Positions 53,201 through 61,570 are shown, numbered from the stretch's first letter. The stretch is DNA of 64,000 bases from Gemmatimonas phototrophica (GCF_000695095.2 NZ_CP011454.1:2976001-3040000); one strand, 5' to 3'. The notes: generated by a model not told the origin, from the letters alone. Numbers and translations are program-made.

Positions 53201-53458
53201 ATCCGGCTGCGTCCAGAGGCTGTAGGCATAGTTCTGCCCGATGGGGAAGTAATCCCAGTTGACGCCCTTGAGCAGGACATCAGCGCCGTTGACCTGCAGT
53301 CGGGTGCCGGCGGCATCAGTGCGAATCTCAATGCGGTCTGGCGCCGTCTGGGCAGCGAGTGGAGCGGGCACGGCACCCGCGAGTCCCAGGAGAATCACGG
53401 CCGTTGCCACACCACGCTGCAGCGGGCGGGGCGCCATCATGGACAATGCATGCATCAT
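50282..53458 (-). CDS. Clan GH-A glycosidase fused to an outer-membrane beta-barrel
   Basis: 1,058 residues. Signal peptide 1 to about 37 (cut after APLAAQ). Residues 40-430 form a GH2/GH5-like TIM barrel: LKGVNWDYFP, MGVNVIRQYNG, acid/base Glu187 in LLGNENN and nucleophile Glu287 in VMFTEFGADAYN, 100 residues apart as usual in clan GH-A. Residues about 440-1058 contain many alternating amphipathic strands ending in turns, rich in Tyr, Trp, Asn and Gly (for example LRLIANVYTGTAEPNG), and the chain ends in Trp (TYLSVAW), all typical of an outer-membrane beta-barrel. So the enzyme would be held at the outer membrane by its own barrel. It heads the reverse operon, with GGAGG about 12 bases before the ATG and the shared operator 75 bases before it. 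Confidence 0.82.
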   Translation of the reverse strand: MMHALSMMAPRPLQRGVATAVILLGLAGAVPAPLAAQTAPDRIEIRTDAAGTRLQVNGADVLLKGVNWDYFPIGQNYAYSLWTQPDDVIKAALDREMSLLKVMGVNVIRQYNGVPPRWVKYIYEQYGIWTVLNHALGRYGTTINGVFTPQTDYSNPRVRQALTAEVLALVDEFRGTPGMLMWLLGNENNYGLQWKSAATENLPSGERDAAKATFLYSLVGEVSRAIKARDASRPVALANGDLQYLDIIAREAKGLDVFGTNVYRGASFGDLFERVKTTLGLPVMFTEFGADAYNARDMREDQLSQTRYLLAQWQEIFENVAGKGRTGNSIGGFTFQWTDGWWKYGQDVRLSEHDVNASWSNAAYADDYVKGENNMNEEWWGIVAKGAPDSRGLYPLYPRAAFYALQRAYQIDPYAATSTAAVIRSHFAAIAPAEAELRARAEGGAASGAGNNKFSVSGLRFDLQTFNTGGEKLSTPSSRTPSATARPAFTGFDRLESFYADLTARPADNFSATLSLNVLGNVPNNPIDELFYENRGRARTVLTDGSPLRITDNERLAVYRASVSWDEKNFRLDAFYRSGHYHWGYEGDFFGIYREANYGKNMDIYNGNAPAGMEFTGKRKLQGLKLALGPELWWGANPMIIGKYGRKVGGVHVTGLYQEEVAQLNASATNSSFAVPLPQTRRATLHLADTIAGFGVEAGGIWAGATRVGVPFQIVDGSRVLADKVRDSDAFGGKAKVTYTRGRYNWYAQGAVMGLVADGGPTSVQTFTGWSLKETGLNNQSNIMTGLTVTYGSFQFAPNVLYQKPIAGPVPFTAPAPARPRNVLDDPFAVRGNRETYGAEMLLTFDPTPATWMYAWDNDMREDARFAANLGYVYRRLPTTMDAAIGILADGRTTFAFPGATPARSLYEVRSRIISKVGSDLRLIANVYTGTAEPNGNDPRLLHRSGIDLRAVKQHVKLIGAAKFNDWGPFDYHRDFNLTFPKQFMGDLSYAFGSPQWWDVPETKVGMRGTWRSLNKFSPRFCPEFAPDLVTGSPVCDPTAPARNGSEWEIRTYLSVAW

Positions 53459-53532
53459 ATAAAGGGGCCTCCTCCACCGGGGGCGGTGGGAGGTAGATCG
53501 GGGCGGGTGGCGAGTCGATCGGGAAGGGGGAG

Positions 53533-53560
53533 CTTTGTTCGCCGTGACAACAAAGTTGTC
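53533..53560 (-). promoter_or_regulatory. Inverted-repeat operator 2 of the beta-glucan locus
   Basis: CTTTGTT (53533-53539), nine-base spacer, AACAAAG (53549-53555): arms and spacing identical to the site at 40034. A second overlapping inverted repeat, GACAAC-AAA-GTTGTC (53546-53560), shares its right half. It lies 75 bases upstream of the barrel-glycosidase start, in the 177-base gap after hslU, which holds no gene. Confidence 0.75.
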
Positions 53561-53635
53561 TTTGCGTCGTGCCCCGTCAAGAGTAGACCCGCCGGGAATC
53601 GCAGCGAGTCGGTCACCCCAGCCCCTTCCCGGCCG

Positions 53636-55033
53636 TTACAAGATGTACTTCCGCAAATCTTCGTCTTCCGCAATAGAGCGCAGCCGGTCCCGCACCATCT
53701 CGGCGTTCACCAGGACCGCCTCTTTTCCACGATCGGGAAGCTCGTAGAGCACCTCCTCAAGGAGGGTGGTCATAACGGTGTGTAACCGGCGCGCCCCGAT
53801 GTTCTCCATACGTTCGTTCACCCGAGCAGCCACCCTGGCGAGCTCAGCTATTCCATCGTCGGTAAAGGTGAGGCTGGCCCCTTCGGCCTCGACAAGGGCG
53901 GCGTACTGCTTGGTCAGCGCGTTCTCCGGCTCGGTCATGATGCGTACGAAGTCGGATTCGGTAAGCGCCTTGAGTTCGACCCGAATAGGGAAACGTCCCT
54001 GCAGCTCCGGAATGAGATCGCTGGGTTTGCTGACATGGAAGGCACCCGCCGCGACAAAGAGGATATGGTCGGTTTTGACCATGCCATACTTGGTCTGCAC
54101 GTTCGAGCCTTCCACGATGGGCAGTAGATCCCGCTGCACGCCTTCGCGTGAGACATCGGGGCCCCCGCCCTGCCCCCGCTCGCCGGCGATCTTGTCGATC
54201 TCGTCGAGGAAGACGATCCCCATGGCCTCGGTACGCTCCAGCGCGTCTCCGGTGAGGTCATCAAGGTCGATCAGCTTATCAAGTTCCTCGTCCAGCAGCA
54301 GGCGGCGCGCTTCACTCACCTTGACGGTACGTCGCTTCTTCTTCTTGGGCATCATGTCGCGAAACCAGTCGGCGACACTCTCCATCCCCTCCGGCGCCCC
54401 GGGCATGGCGGCCCCCGGCATGCCCGGTCCGCTTTGGGTCACTTCGATTTCTACCTCCCGACCATCCAGCTGTCCGTCCAGCAGCAGCGCCTTGAGCTTG
54501 TCTCGCGTGCGCTTGTGCCGCTCGAGCGACTGCTCATGCTCCACCTTCGCATCGGGAGAAGCTTCGGCCGCCAAGGCGGGCGGAGTTGGCAGCAGCAGAT
54601 CCAGAATACGCTCGTCCACTTTGCCGATGGCGAGGTCCTCGACCTCGGATTCCCGCTCAGTGCGCACCATATCGATGGCGTTCTCAATGAGATCGCGCAC
54701 CATGCTTTCCACGTCGCGACCCACATAGCCCACTTCCGTGAACTTGGAGGCTTCGACCTTCACGAACGGCGCCCCGGACAGCTTGGCCAGTCGACGGGCA
54801 ATCTCTGTTTTACCCACGCCAGTGGGCCCAATGAGAATGATGTTGTTGGGAGAGATTTCGTCGCGAATGGACTCCGGCGCCCGTTGTCGGCGCCAGCGAT
54901 TGCGCAGGGCAATGGCGACGGACTTCTTGGCATCCGCCTGACCCACGATGTACCGATCCAGCTCCGCCACAATCTGGCGAGGCGTCAGGTCCGCGAGTCG
55001 CGCGATGGCTTGTTGCGTGCGTGGAGAAGCCAT
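53636..55033 (-). CDS. hslU: HslU ATPase of the HslUV protease
   Basis: 465 residues from ATG at 55033. [17 protein letters not shown] is the standard N-terminus, Walker [10 protein letters not shown], pore loop YVGRDV, Walker [12 protein letters not shown] and C-terminal RKYIL, which docks into HslV, are all intact. The I domain contains an additional Gly/Met/Pro-rich segment ([14 protein letters not shown]) before MMPKKKKRR. It unfolds substrates for HslV. One base separates the hslV stop from this start. A longer open frame upstream runs across hslV and was rejected. Confidence 0.96.
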   Translation of the reverse strand: MASPRTQQAIARLADLTPRQIVAELDRYIVGQADAKKSVAIALRNRWRRQRAPESIRDEISPNNIILIGPTGVGKTEIARRLAKLSGAPFVKVEASKFTEVGYVGRDVESMVRDLIENAIDMVRTERESEVEDLAIGKVDERILDLLLPTPPALAAEASPDAKVEHEQSLERHKRTRDKLKALLLDGQLDGREVEIEVTQSGPGMPGAAMPGAPEGMESVADWFRDMMPKKKKRRTVKVSEARRLLLDEELDKLIDLDDLTGDALERTEAMGIVFLDEIDKIAGERGQGGGPDVSREGVQRDLLPIVEGSNVQTKYGMVKTDHILFVAAGAFHVSKPSDLIPELQGRFPIRVELKALTESDFVRIMTEPENALTKQYAALVEAEGASLTFTDDGIAELARVAARVNERMENIGARRLHTVMTTLLEEVLYELPDRGKEAVLVNAEMVRDRLRSIAEDEDLRKYIL

Positions 55034-55034
55034 G

Positions 55035-55580
55035 TCAGACGCTCGGCTCCAACACCGTGATATTGGTGTTGGTGTAAATGCAGATCTCCCCGGCAATTGT
55101 GAGCGCCTTGGTGACGATATCGCGCGGCAGCAGCGCCGTTTCGCGTAGCAGCGCCCGCGCCGCGGCCTGGGCATATGCTCCACCCGAGCCGATCGCCAGA
55201 ATGCCGTCGTCCGGCTCAATCAGTTCGCCGTTCCCGCTCAGCATGAAGCCGTGGTTGGCATCGGCTACGATGAGCATGGCCTCCAAACGCCGCAGCACGC
55301 GATCACTGCGCCACTCCTTGGCGAGCTCCACGGCCGCGCGCGGCAAATTGCCGGGGTAGCGCTCCAGCTTCTCCTCAAACTTTTCGAAGAGTGTGAGTGC
55401 GTCGGCTACCGAACCAGCGAAGCCGGCGAGCACGCGACCGCCCTTGAGTTGCCGGACCTTCACGGCCGAGTTCTTGGCGACGGTATCACCAACGGAGACT
55501 TGACCGTCGCCCCCAATGGCGACGCGTCCGTCGCGGCGTACCGCGAGGATAGTGGTGGCGCGAATTTGCGGCAGTGTCAT
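55035..55580 (-). CDS. hslV: HslV peptidase of the HslUV protease
   Basis: 181 residues from ATG at 55580. The proteasome-beta-like core [37 protein letters not shown] and [14 protein letters not shown] are conserved. The N-terminus is unusual: MTLPQIRA precedes the Thr-Thr that is normally exposed by Met removal alone. Either a seven-residue propeptide is trimmed or the new N-terminal Thr2 is used, as described for the Ser in Bacillus CodW/ClpQ. It is upstream of hslU with one base between. Confidence 0.95.
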   Translation of the reverse strand: MTLPQIRATTILAVRRDGRVAIGGDGQVSVGDTVAKNSAVKVRQLKGGRVLAGFAGSVADALTLFEKFEEKLERYPGNLPRAAVELAKEWRSDRVLRRLEAMLIVADANHGFMLSGNGELIEPDDGILAIGSGGAYAQAAARALLRETALLPRDIVTKALTIAGEICIYTNTNITVLEPSV

Positions 55581-55715
55581 GTGAATAAGATACGCGGCGC
55601 GCAGAATTGGTGACACACCGTCGATCTCCAGGCACTTTTCTTCGACGCACTCGGCCCCCCGTAACGTCGCGGATCGCGAAAGACAGGCGCTGGTCTTGGT
55701 GTCATATTTCCCGGT

Positions 55716-56696
55716 ATGCCTCCCATTTCCTTTGCCGATATCACGGCGGCGCGCGAGCGGCTGCGTCCGTTCTTTGTCCCTTCACCAGTTCGCCATTACC
55801 CCCTGCTTGACGAGTTGGTGGGGTATGGCATCCGGGTGCTGGTGAAGCATGAGAATCACCTGCCCACGGGCAGCTTCAAGGTGCGCAACGGTACGGCGTC
55901 CATTACGGCGCTCACGCCGGAGCAGGCCGAACGTGGAGTGATTGCGGCCACCACTGGCAACCATGGGCTGGGGCTGGCCTGGGCCGGGGCTGCGCGCGGT
56001 GTCTCCGTGACCATTTGTGTGCCCAAGGGGAACAACCCGGAGAAGAACGCGGGCATTCGCTCGTTTGGCGCCACGCTCATGGAAGTTGGCGATCGCTACG
56101 ACGATGCGGTGGCGGCGTGCCGTACCATCGCCGAGCAGGAGCACCGCACCATCGTGCATTCCACCAATCATCGCGAGGTGTTGACCGGCGCGGGCACCAT
56201 GAGCGTCGAATTTCTGGAACAGGCTCCAGAACTGGACGCCATCGTCATTGCGCTGGGAGGCGGCTCTCAAGCGGTGGGCGCACTGGTGGCGGGCGCCGAG
56301 CTCAAGCCGTCGTTCAAGGTGTACGCGGTACAAAGCCAGGGCGCGAGCGCGCAACACGATGCCTGGCACGACGGTGTTTCGCGCAGCGGTGCTCCGGCGC
56401 AGACGTTTGCCGAGGGGATCGCGACCGGCTCCACGTACGACTTGACCTTCGATACCCTTCGTGGTGGCCTCGCAGACTTTGTACTCGCCGGTGAATCGAT
56501 GATCTCACAGGCGGTGCGGGATTTATGGACGATCACGCACAATCTTGCGGAAGGCGCAGGCGCGGCGGGATTGGCAGGGCTTCGCTTGCTGGCGCCGCGT
56601 CTGGCGGGTCAGACAGTCGGCATCGTGATGTGCGGCGGCAATCTTGATGCGCAGCGGGCCGCGACGATTCTGGCAGGGGGGACCCCGGGGGTGTAG
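55716..56696 (+). CDS. Threonine/serine dehydratase-like PLP enzyme
   Basis: 326 residues of fold-type II PLP fold. PLP Lys is in [18 protein letters not shown] and [10 protein letters not shown] form the substrate and phosphate loops (the usual GGGGLxxG is altered to GGGSQ); the cofactor Ser/Cys region is VMCGGNLD. It is close to threonine dehydratase (short form, without ACT domain) or hydroxyaspartate dehydratase/serine racemase. Reaction specificity cannot be decided. It is alone on the forward strand, in the middle of a gene group that in Bacillus runs unbroken from topA to hslU. Confidence 0.85.
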   Translation: MPPISFADITAARERLRPFFVPSPVRHYPLLDELVGYGIRVLVKHENHLPTGSFKVRNGTASITALTPEQAERGVIAATTGNHGLGLAWAGAARGVSVTICVPKGNNPEKNAGIRSFGATLMEVGDRYDDAVAACRTIAEQEHRTIVHSTNHREVLTGAGTMSVEFLEQAPELDAIVIALGGGSQAVGALVAGAELKPSFKVYAVQSQGASAQHDAWHDGVSRSGAPAQTFAEGIATGSTYDLTFDTLRGGLADFVLAGESMISQAVRDLWTITHNLAEGAGAAGLAGLRLLAPRLAGQTVGIVMCGGNLDAQRAATILAGGTPGV

Positions 56697-56697
56697 G

Positions 56698-56770
56698 AAC
56701 TCATGACCCAGAACTCGAACCCAGAACCCGCAACTGATCAGTTTCGAGTTTTGGGTCAGGGTTTTGAGTT
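56698..56770. repeat. Long imperfect inverted repeat between convergent genes, probable bidirectional terminator
   Basis: TGACCCAGAACTCGAA (56704-56719) pairs with 56743-56758 with one wobble; AACTCA (56698-56703) pairs with TGAGTT (56765-56770) outside it; ACTGATCAGT (56733-56742) is a palindrome in the loop. CCCAGAAC occurs twice. The stretch is much less GC-rich than its surroundings. It fills the gap between the stops of the PLP enzyme and xerC. It could be a copy of a dispersed repeat family. Confidence 0.65.
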
Positions 56771-56780
56771 GTCAGTTTCG

Positions 56781-57737
56781 CTACGCTCTAGGGTGAGCCT
56801 GACGGTATACCTTTTTCAACCGATCGACGCTGGTGTGCGTGTAGATCTGCGTGGTGCTGATGCTGGCGTGCCCCAGTAGTTCCTGTACCGCGCGCAGATC
56901 AGCACCACCATCTACCATGTGCGTGGCGAAGGTATGGCGGAGCGAGTGGGTGGTGAGGTCGGCGCCTTCGCCCACCGCATCGAGCAACGTGACCATGGCG
57001 TGCTGCACCGCGCGCGTGCTGATGCGGGTGCCGCGGGCACTCAGAAAGACCGCGCCGCGGGCGAGTCGCCCAGCTTTCGCGCCGCCCAACTGCAACAACA
57101 GCGCGTCGCGCTTCACGAGGTAATTGCGCAGCGCCCGCTGAGCGTGATCGCCCAACGGCACGATACGCTCCTTGCGCCCCTTGCCGCGCACCTTGACCTG
57201 CTGCGACACGAGGTCGAGATCGGACAGATCAATGCCGCACAGCTCAGAGAGGCGCAGCCCGCTGGAGTAGAACAGCTCCAGCATGGCGAGGTTGCGCACA
57301 TCGGTGAAATCGAGACTCTGCGCGCGGGTGGTGGCGTGCTGCATGAGCGTATCGGCTTGCTGCCGATCGAGGTATGACGGCAGGGTGCGCGGCAACCGCG
57401 GCGATCCCACCGCGCGGGCAGGATTGATGTCCACGCGTTCATCGCGGTGCATCCACCGGTAGAAACTGCGTACGGCCGACAGCTGGCGCGCGATACTGCG
57501 CTTGGCGAGCCCACGCCGGGTGAGATGCGCCATGTAGCCGCGAATGCTTGTACGCGACAGCTCATTCCAGTCCCACCCGCCTACCCCGTGGGTTTGCGCC
57601 AGCCAGACGGAGAACTCCCGCAGGTCGCGCGTATAGGCGCCCACGGAATTGGGAGACAGATCGCGCTCCTTCTGGAGATGGGTCAGAAACTCCCCGATCT
57701 CCGTGGGCAGCGCGACGGTCTCCTCCGAGGTCGTCAT
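56781..57737 (-). CDS. xerC: Tyrosine recombinase XerC/XerD
   Basis: 318 residues. N-terminal SAM-like DNA-binding domain (FLTHLQKERDLSPNSVGAYTRDL) and catalytic domain with the full set Arg162 (SGLRLSE), Lys186 (GKGRKER), His264 and Arg267 (HSLRHTFATH), His290 (LGHASI) and Tyr299 (TQIYTH). It resolves chromosome dimers at dif together with a second Xer protein. The position after topA and trmFO is that of codV/xerC in Bacillus. The ATG overlaps the trmFO stop by four bases. The XerC versus XerD choice rests on this context. Confidence 0.92.
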   Translation of the reverse strand: MTTSEETVALPTEIGEFLTHLQKERDLSPNSVGAYTRDLREFSVWLAQTHGVGGWDWNELSRTSIRGYMAHLTRRGLAKRSIARQLSAVRSFYRWMHRDERVDINPARAVGSPRLPRTLPSYLDRQQADTLMQHATTRAQSLDFTDVRNLAMLELFYSSGLRLSELCGIDLSDLDLVSQQVKVRGKGRKERIVPLGDHAQRALRNYLVKRDALLLQLGGAKAGRLARGAVFLSARGTRISTRAVQHAMVTLLDAVGEGADLTTHSLRHTFATHMVDGGADLRAVQELLGHASISTTQIYTHTSVDRLKKVYRQAHPRA

Positions 57738-59092
57738 CCCAGGACGGGCGTTGCCGCCGTCAGGGCGTGGGCATCACGCCACGCCGCTATCTGCGCCAGC
57801 CCCCGTTCAGCGAACAGTTCGCGCTTCTTTGTTTTGTCCTTGAGCACTTTGGCCGGTACGCCTTCGAGGTCGTCGAGCAGACCGAAGTTGGCGTTCATGG
57901 GCTGAAAGTGCTTGGGATCGGCTTCGCGCAGATACCGATACAGCGCGCCCATCATGGTGGAAGGCGGCGGCACGACCGGCTCCTCACCCCTCAGGAGCCG
58001 CGACAGATTGATGCCGGCCAGCAGGCCGGTGGCACTGCTTTCCGTGTAGCCTTCAACACCCGTAATCTGCCCGGCGAACAGCGTCGTTGGTGCATCGCGC
58101 AGTGCGAGATGCGGGGACAACGCCGCCGGAGCATTCACGTACGAATTGCGGTGAATGCTGCCAAAGCGCAGAAATTCCGCGTCCGCGAGCCCCGGGATCA
58201 TGCGAAACACACGGGCCTGCTCGGGAATGCGCAAACGCGTCTGAAAGCCCACGAGGTTCCACATGCGACCGGCGCGATCTTCCTGCCGCAGCTGCACCAC
58301 CGCATGCGGACGGGCCGTACTGCGCGGATCCTGCAACCCGATGGGTTTCATGGGTCCGAAGCGCAGCGACTCCCGACCACGGCGGGCCATCTCTTCGACG
58401 GGCATGCACCCTTCGAAGTACGGCACACTGTCGAACTCGTGCGCGGTGAACTGGTCGGCGGTCGTGAGCGCGTCGATGAACGCCTCGTACTCCTCCTTGC
58501 TGAACGCGCAGTTGAGGTAGGCCCCTTCTTCGCCTGCGCCTTCCATGGTTTCCTTGCCCCAGCGCGAGGCCCGGAAAGCGACATCCTGATTAATGGAGTC
58601 GAGCGAAATGACCGGGGCAATCGCGTCGTAAAAAGCCAGCGATTCCACACCGAGGCGCGCCCGGATGCGCTCAGCCAACGCGTCACTGGTGAGCGGCCCC
58701 GTGGCAACGATGCCGACCTCAGGGATCTCGGTGACCTCTTCGCGCGACACTGAAATGCGCGGATGGGCGTGAATGTGATCGTGCACGCCCTGCGAAAAAA
58801 TCTCGCGGTCCACCGTCAGCGCGCTGCCTCCTGGCACCCGTGCTTCGTCAGCACAGGCCAGGATCAGCGAGCCCAGCGTCCGCATTTCCGCCTTCAGCAG
58901 CCCGTGCGCATTGGATGGCTCGGTGCTCTTGAACGTATTGGAGCAGACGAGCTCGCCCAGCTTTTCCGTGCGGTGCGCCGCCGTGCCGCGCACGGGGCGC
59001 ATTTCATGGAGCACCACGTCGTGCCCGCGTTCAGCGAGTTGCCACGCCGCCTCACTGCCTGCGAGCCCGCCACCAATCACATGGACGGTCAC
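57734..59092 (-). CDS. trmFO: TrmFO, folate-dependent tRNA uracil-54 methyltransferase
   Basis: 452 residues. FAD-binding HVIGGGLAGSEAAW at the N-terminus, then HEMRPVRGTAAH, LVCSNTFKS, the conserved FDSVPYFEGCMPVEEMA with the catalytic Cys and GPMKPIGL, and the C-terminal FAGQITGVEGYTES. It makes m5U54 in tRNA with methylenetetrahydrofolate and FADH2. It overlaps topA by 4 bases upstream (59089-59092) and xerC by 4 bases downstream, so the three are translationally coupled. Confidence 0.96.
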   Translation of the reverse strand: MTVHVIGGGLAGSEAAWQLAERGHDVVLHEMRPVRGTAAHRTEKLGELVCSNTFKSTEPSNAHGLLKAEMRTLGSLILACADEARVPGGSALTVDREIFSQGVHDHIHAHPRISVSREEVTEIPEVGIVATGPLTSDALAERIRARLGVESLAFYDAIAPVISLDSINQDVAFRASRWGKETMEGAGEEGAYLNCAFSKEEYEAFIDALTTADQFTAHEFDSVPYFEGCMPVEEMARRGRESLRFGPMKPIGLQDPRSTARPHAVVQLRQEDRAGRMWNLVGFQTRLRIPEQARVFRMIPGLADAEFLRFGSIHRNSYVNAPAALSPHLALRDAPTTLFAGQITGVEGYTESSATGLLAGINLSRLLRGEEPVVPPPSTMMGALYRYLREADPKHFQPMNANFGLLDDLEGVPAKVLKDKTKKRELFAERGLAQIAAWRDAHALTAATPVLG

Positions 59093-61566
59093 GCCACCTC
59101 AGCCACTTCGGCCTCATCCGGCGCGGCCACGTCCCACTCGTTGGTGCACTTGAGGCACTTCCGGAAGGACCCGCGCGTCTTGTTGGACTTGGCTTCGGCA
59201 CCCACATACCCGCATTCCGGGCAGGTTTCGGCGACCGGCTTATCCCACACCACAAAATCGCAATTGGGATAGTTCTCACAGCCGTAGAATGCCTTGCCGC
59301 GTTTTTTGGAACGACGCTCGGCGATTTCCCCGCCATCCTTGGGACACTTCACGCCGGTGGGCATGCTGCGCGTGCCGCGACACTTGGGGAACTTGCTGCA
59401 CCCCAGGAAGTCGCCGGAGCGCCCGTGGCGGATGACCATCGGCTCACCGCACTCCTGACACATGTACTTCGTGAGTTCGGCCGGCTTCTTCTCACCCTTG
59501 ATGGGGCGCGTGTATTTGCAGACCTTGGGATGATTTTCGCAGGCCACAAACGGCCCGAAGAATCCGCCCTTGGCCACGAGCTTGCCGCCGCACTCCGGGC
59601 AGCGCTCCGTCTCGAGCGCCGAAAGGTCGTAGGCCTCGCCGATGAGCTGCGGCAGATCGTCGTCGTGCAGATTTTTCTTGATCTTCGACCATTCTTCGCC
59701 GAGCACTTCGATCCAGTTGGCATCGCCATCGGCGATCTTGTCGAGCTCCAACTCCATCTTCGCGGTGAAGTGCACATCGAAGAGGTCGGGGAATTTCTTC
59801 ACCATGACCTTTTCGACCGTTTCCCCCAACTCCGACGGGAAGAACCGTCGCTGCTCGAGCGCCACATAGCGTCGCTCGGCGAGCACCGAGATGATGCTGG
59901 CGTAGGTGGACGGGCGACCGATACCGAGCCGCTCGAGTTCCTTTACGAGCGACGCTTCGGAGAATCGCGGCGGCGGTTCGGTGAAGTGCTGCGTGGGCGT
60001 GATGGCCTTGACGGGCACCTTCTCGCCCATCTCGAGGAACGGGAGCGCCTGTTCGTCTTCAAGCGCCTTGGAGTCCCCTTCTTCGCGCGCTTCGCGGTAG
60101 AGGGCGAGGAATCCCTGGAATTTGATGACGGAACCGGTGGCGCGGAACAGACACTGACGGCCCTTCGTGGCGATATCGAAATCGACCGTCGTGGTATCGA
60201 AGACGGCCGGAGCCATCTGCGACGCCATGAAGCGCTGCCAGATGAGCTGATAGAGCTTGAACTGATCGGCGGTCAGGTACTTCTGCACCTGCTCCGGACG
60301 ACGGGAGGGATCGGTGGGACGTACGCCTTCGTGGGCATCCTGCGCGTTGGCCTTGCCGCTGGGATAGAGCTGCGGTTGCGGCGACAGAAAGTCTTCACCG
60401 AACTGCGAGCGCAATGCTTCGCGCGCGGTGTTGGCGGCATCCTCACTGACGCGCGTGGAGTCGGTACGCATGTACGTAATGAGACCCGTCGCGCCATCAA
60501 TACCCACATCGATGCCTTCGTACAGATCCTGCGCCAGCCGCATGGTACGCTTGGAGCCGAACCCGAGTTTCTTGGCGGCTTCCTGCTGCAGCGTGGACGT
60601 GGTGAATGGTGCCGCCGGGTTCTTGCGACGCTCGCGCCGCTTGACCTCGGTGACTTCGAATTCCTTTCGTCCCTTGAGATCGGCGAGAATGGCGTCGGCT
60701 TCGGCACCGGTGGAAATCTCGGGCTTCTTGCCGTCCACGTGGTGCAGCTTGGCCGAGAACGGCTGTTGTCCCTTTTGCAGGTCGGCGGCGATGCTCCAGT
60801 ACTCAACCGGGGTGAAGGCGCGGATTTCGCGTTCACGCTCCACAATGAGACGGAGCGCGACGGTCTGCACACGACCGGCGCTGAGTCCCTTCTTCACCGT
60901 CTTCCAGAGCACCGGACTGGCCTTGTATCCCACCAGTCGGTCGAGCACTCGGCGTGCCTGCTGCGCTTCGACTTTCTTGTTGTCGATGTCCATGGGTTTC
61001 GCCATGGACTTGTGCACCGCATCCTTGGTGATTTCGTGGAACATCACCCGGCGAATGGGCGCCGACACCGCGTGCCGCTTGGGTTGCGTGAAGTACTGCT
61101 CCACGTGCCAGCCGATGGCTTCCCCTTCGCGATCAGGGTCGGTCGCGATGAAGATCTCGCGCGCACCCTTGGCGATTTTCTTGAGGTCGGTGAGGATGTC
61201 CTCCTTGCCCTCGATCGTGACGTACTCGGGGGCAAAGCCGTGATCGATATCGATCCCCAGCTTTTTGGCCGGCAGATCGCGGACGTGACCGACCGTGGCG
61301 CGCACGGTGTAGCCGCGCCCCAGGTACTTGCCGATGGTCTTGGCCTTGGCCGGCGACTCGACGATAACGAGCGACGTCCCGCCTGCCGGTGCCGGCTCGA
61401 GCTCTTCCTCGAGTTCCACCGGAGCCGCCTTCCGCGAGGCCACTTTTTTCACCGCGCTCTTTTTGGCCGCCGCTTTTTTGGCGGGAGCCTTTTTGGCGGC
61501 GGACTTGGCCGCGGGCTTGGCCGTGGCTTTTTTCGCCGTCTTGGGTGCTGCCTTTTTTGTTGGCAT
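59089..61566 (-). CDS. topA: DNA topoisomerase I with N-terminal histone H1-like tail
   Basis: 825 residues. Toprim domain SLVIVESPAKAKTIGKYL with IATDPDREGE, catalytic Tyr365 in GLITYMRTDS, and four C-terminal Cys4 zinc modules (for example CPECGGKLV, CPKDGGEI, CPECGYVG). The first about 50 residues are Lys/Ala-rich (repeats of AKK, PAKKA) like the tail of histone H1; such an extension is not usual in E. coli TopA and could hold the enzyme on DNA. It relaxes negative supercoils. It follows smg by 4 bases and overlaps trmFO by four. Runs of A in the Lys codons may be prone to slippage. Confidence 0.96.
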   Translation of the reverse strand: MPTKKAAPKTAKKATAKPAAKSAAKKAPAKKAAAKKSAVKKVASRKAAPVELEEELEPAPAGGTSLVIVESPAKAKTIGKYLGRGYTVRATVGHVRDLPAKKLGIDIDHGFAPEYVTIEGKEDILTDLKKIAKGAREIFIATDPDREGEAIGWHVEQYFTQPKRHAVSAPIRRVMFHEITKDAVHKSMAKPMDIDNKKVEAQQARRVLDRLVGYKASPVLWKTVKKGLSAGRVQTVALRLIVEREREIRAFTPVEYWSIAADLQKGQQPFSAKLHHVDGKKPEISTGAEADAILADLKGRKEFEVTEVKRRERRKNPAAPFTTSTLQQEAAKKLGFGSKRTMRLAQDLYEGIDVGIDGATGLITYMRTDSTRVSEDAANTAREALRSQFGEDFLSPQPQLYPSGKANAQDAHEGVRPTDPSRRPEQVQKYLTADQFKLYQLIWQRFMASQMAPAVFDTTTVDFDIATKGRQCLFRATGSVIKFQGFLALYREAREEGDSKALEDEQALPFLEMGEKVPVKAITPTQHFTEPPPRFSEASLVKELERLGIGRPSTYASIISVLAERRYVALEQRRFFPSELGETVEKVMVKKFPDLFDVHFTAKMELELDKIADGDANWIEVLGEEWSKIKKNLHDDDLPQLIGEAYDLSALETERCPECGGKLVAKGGFFGPFVACENHPKVCKYTRPIKGEKKPAELTKYMCQECGEPMVIRHGRSGDFLGCSKFPKCRGTRSMPTGVKCPKDGGEIAERRSKKRGKAFYGCENYPNCDFVVWDKPVAETCPECGYVGAEAKSNKTRGSFRKCLKCTNEWDVAAPDEAEVAEVA

Positions 61567-61570
61567 CAGC

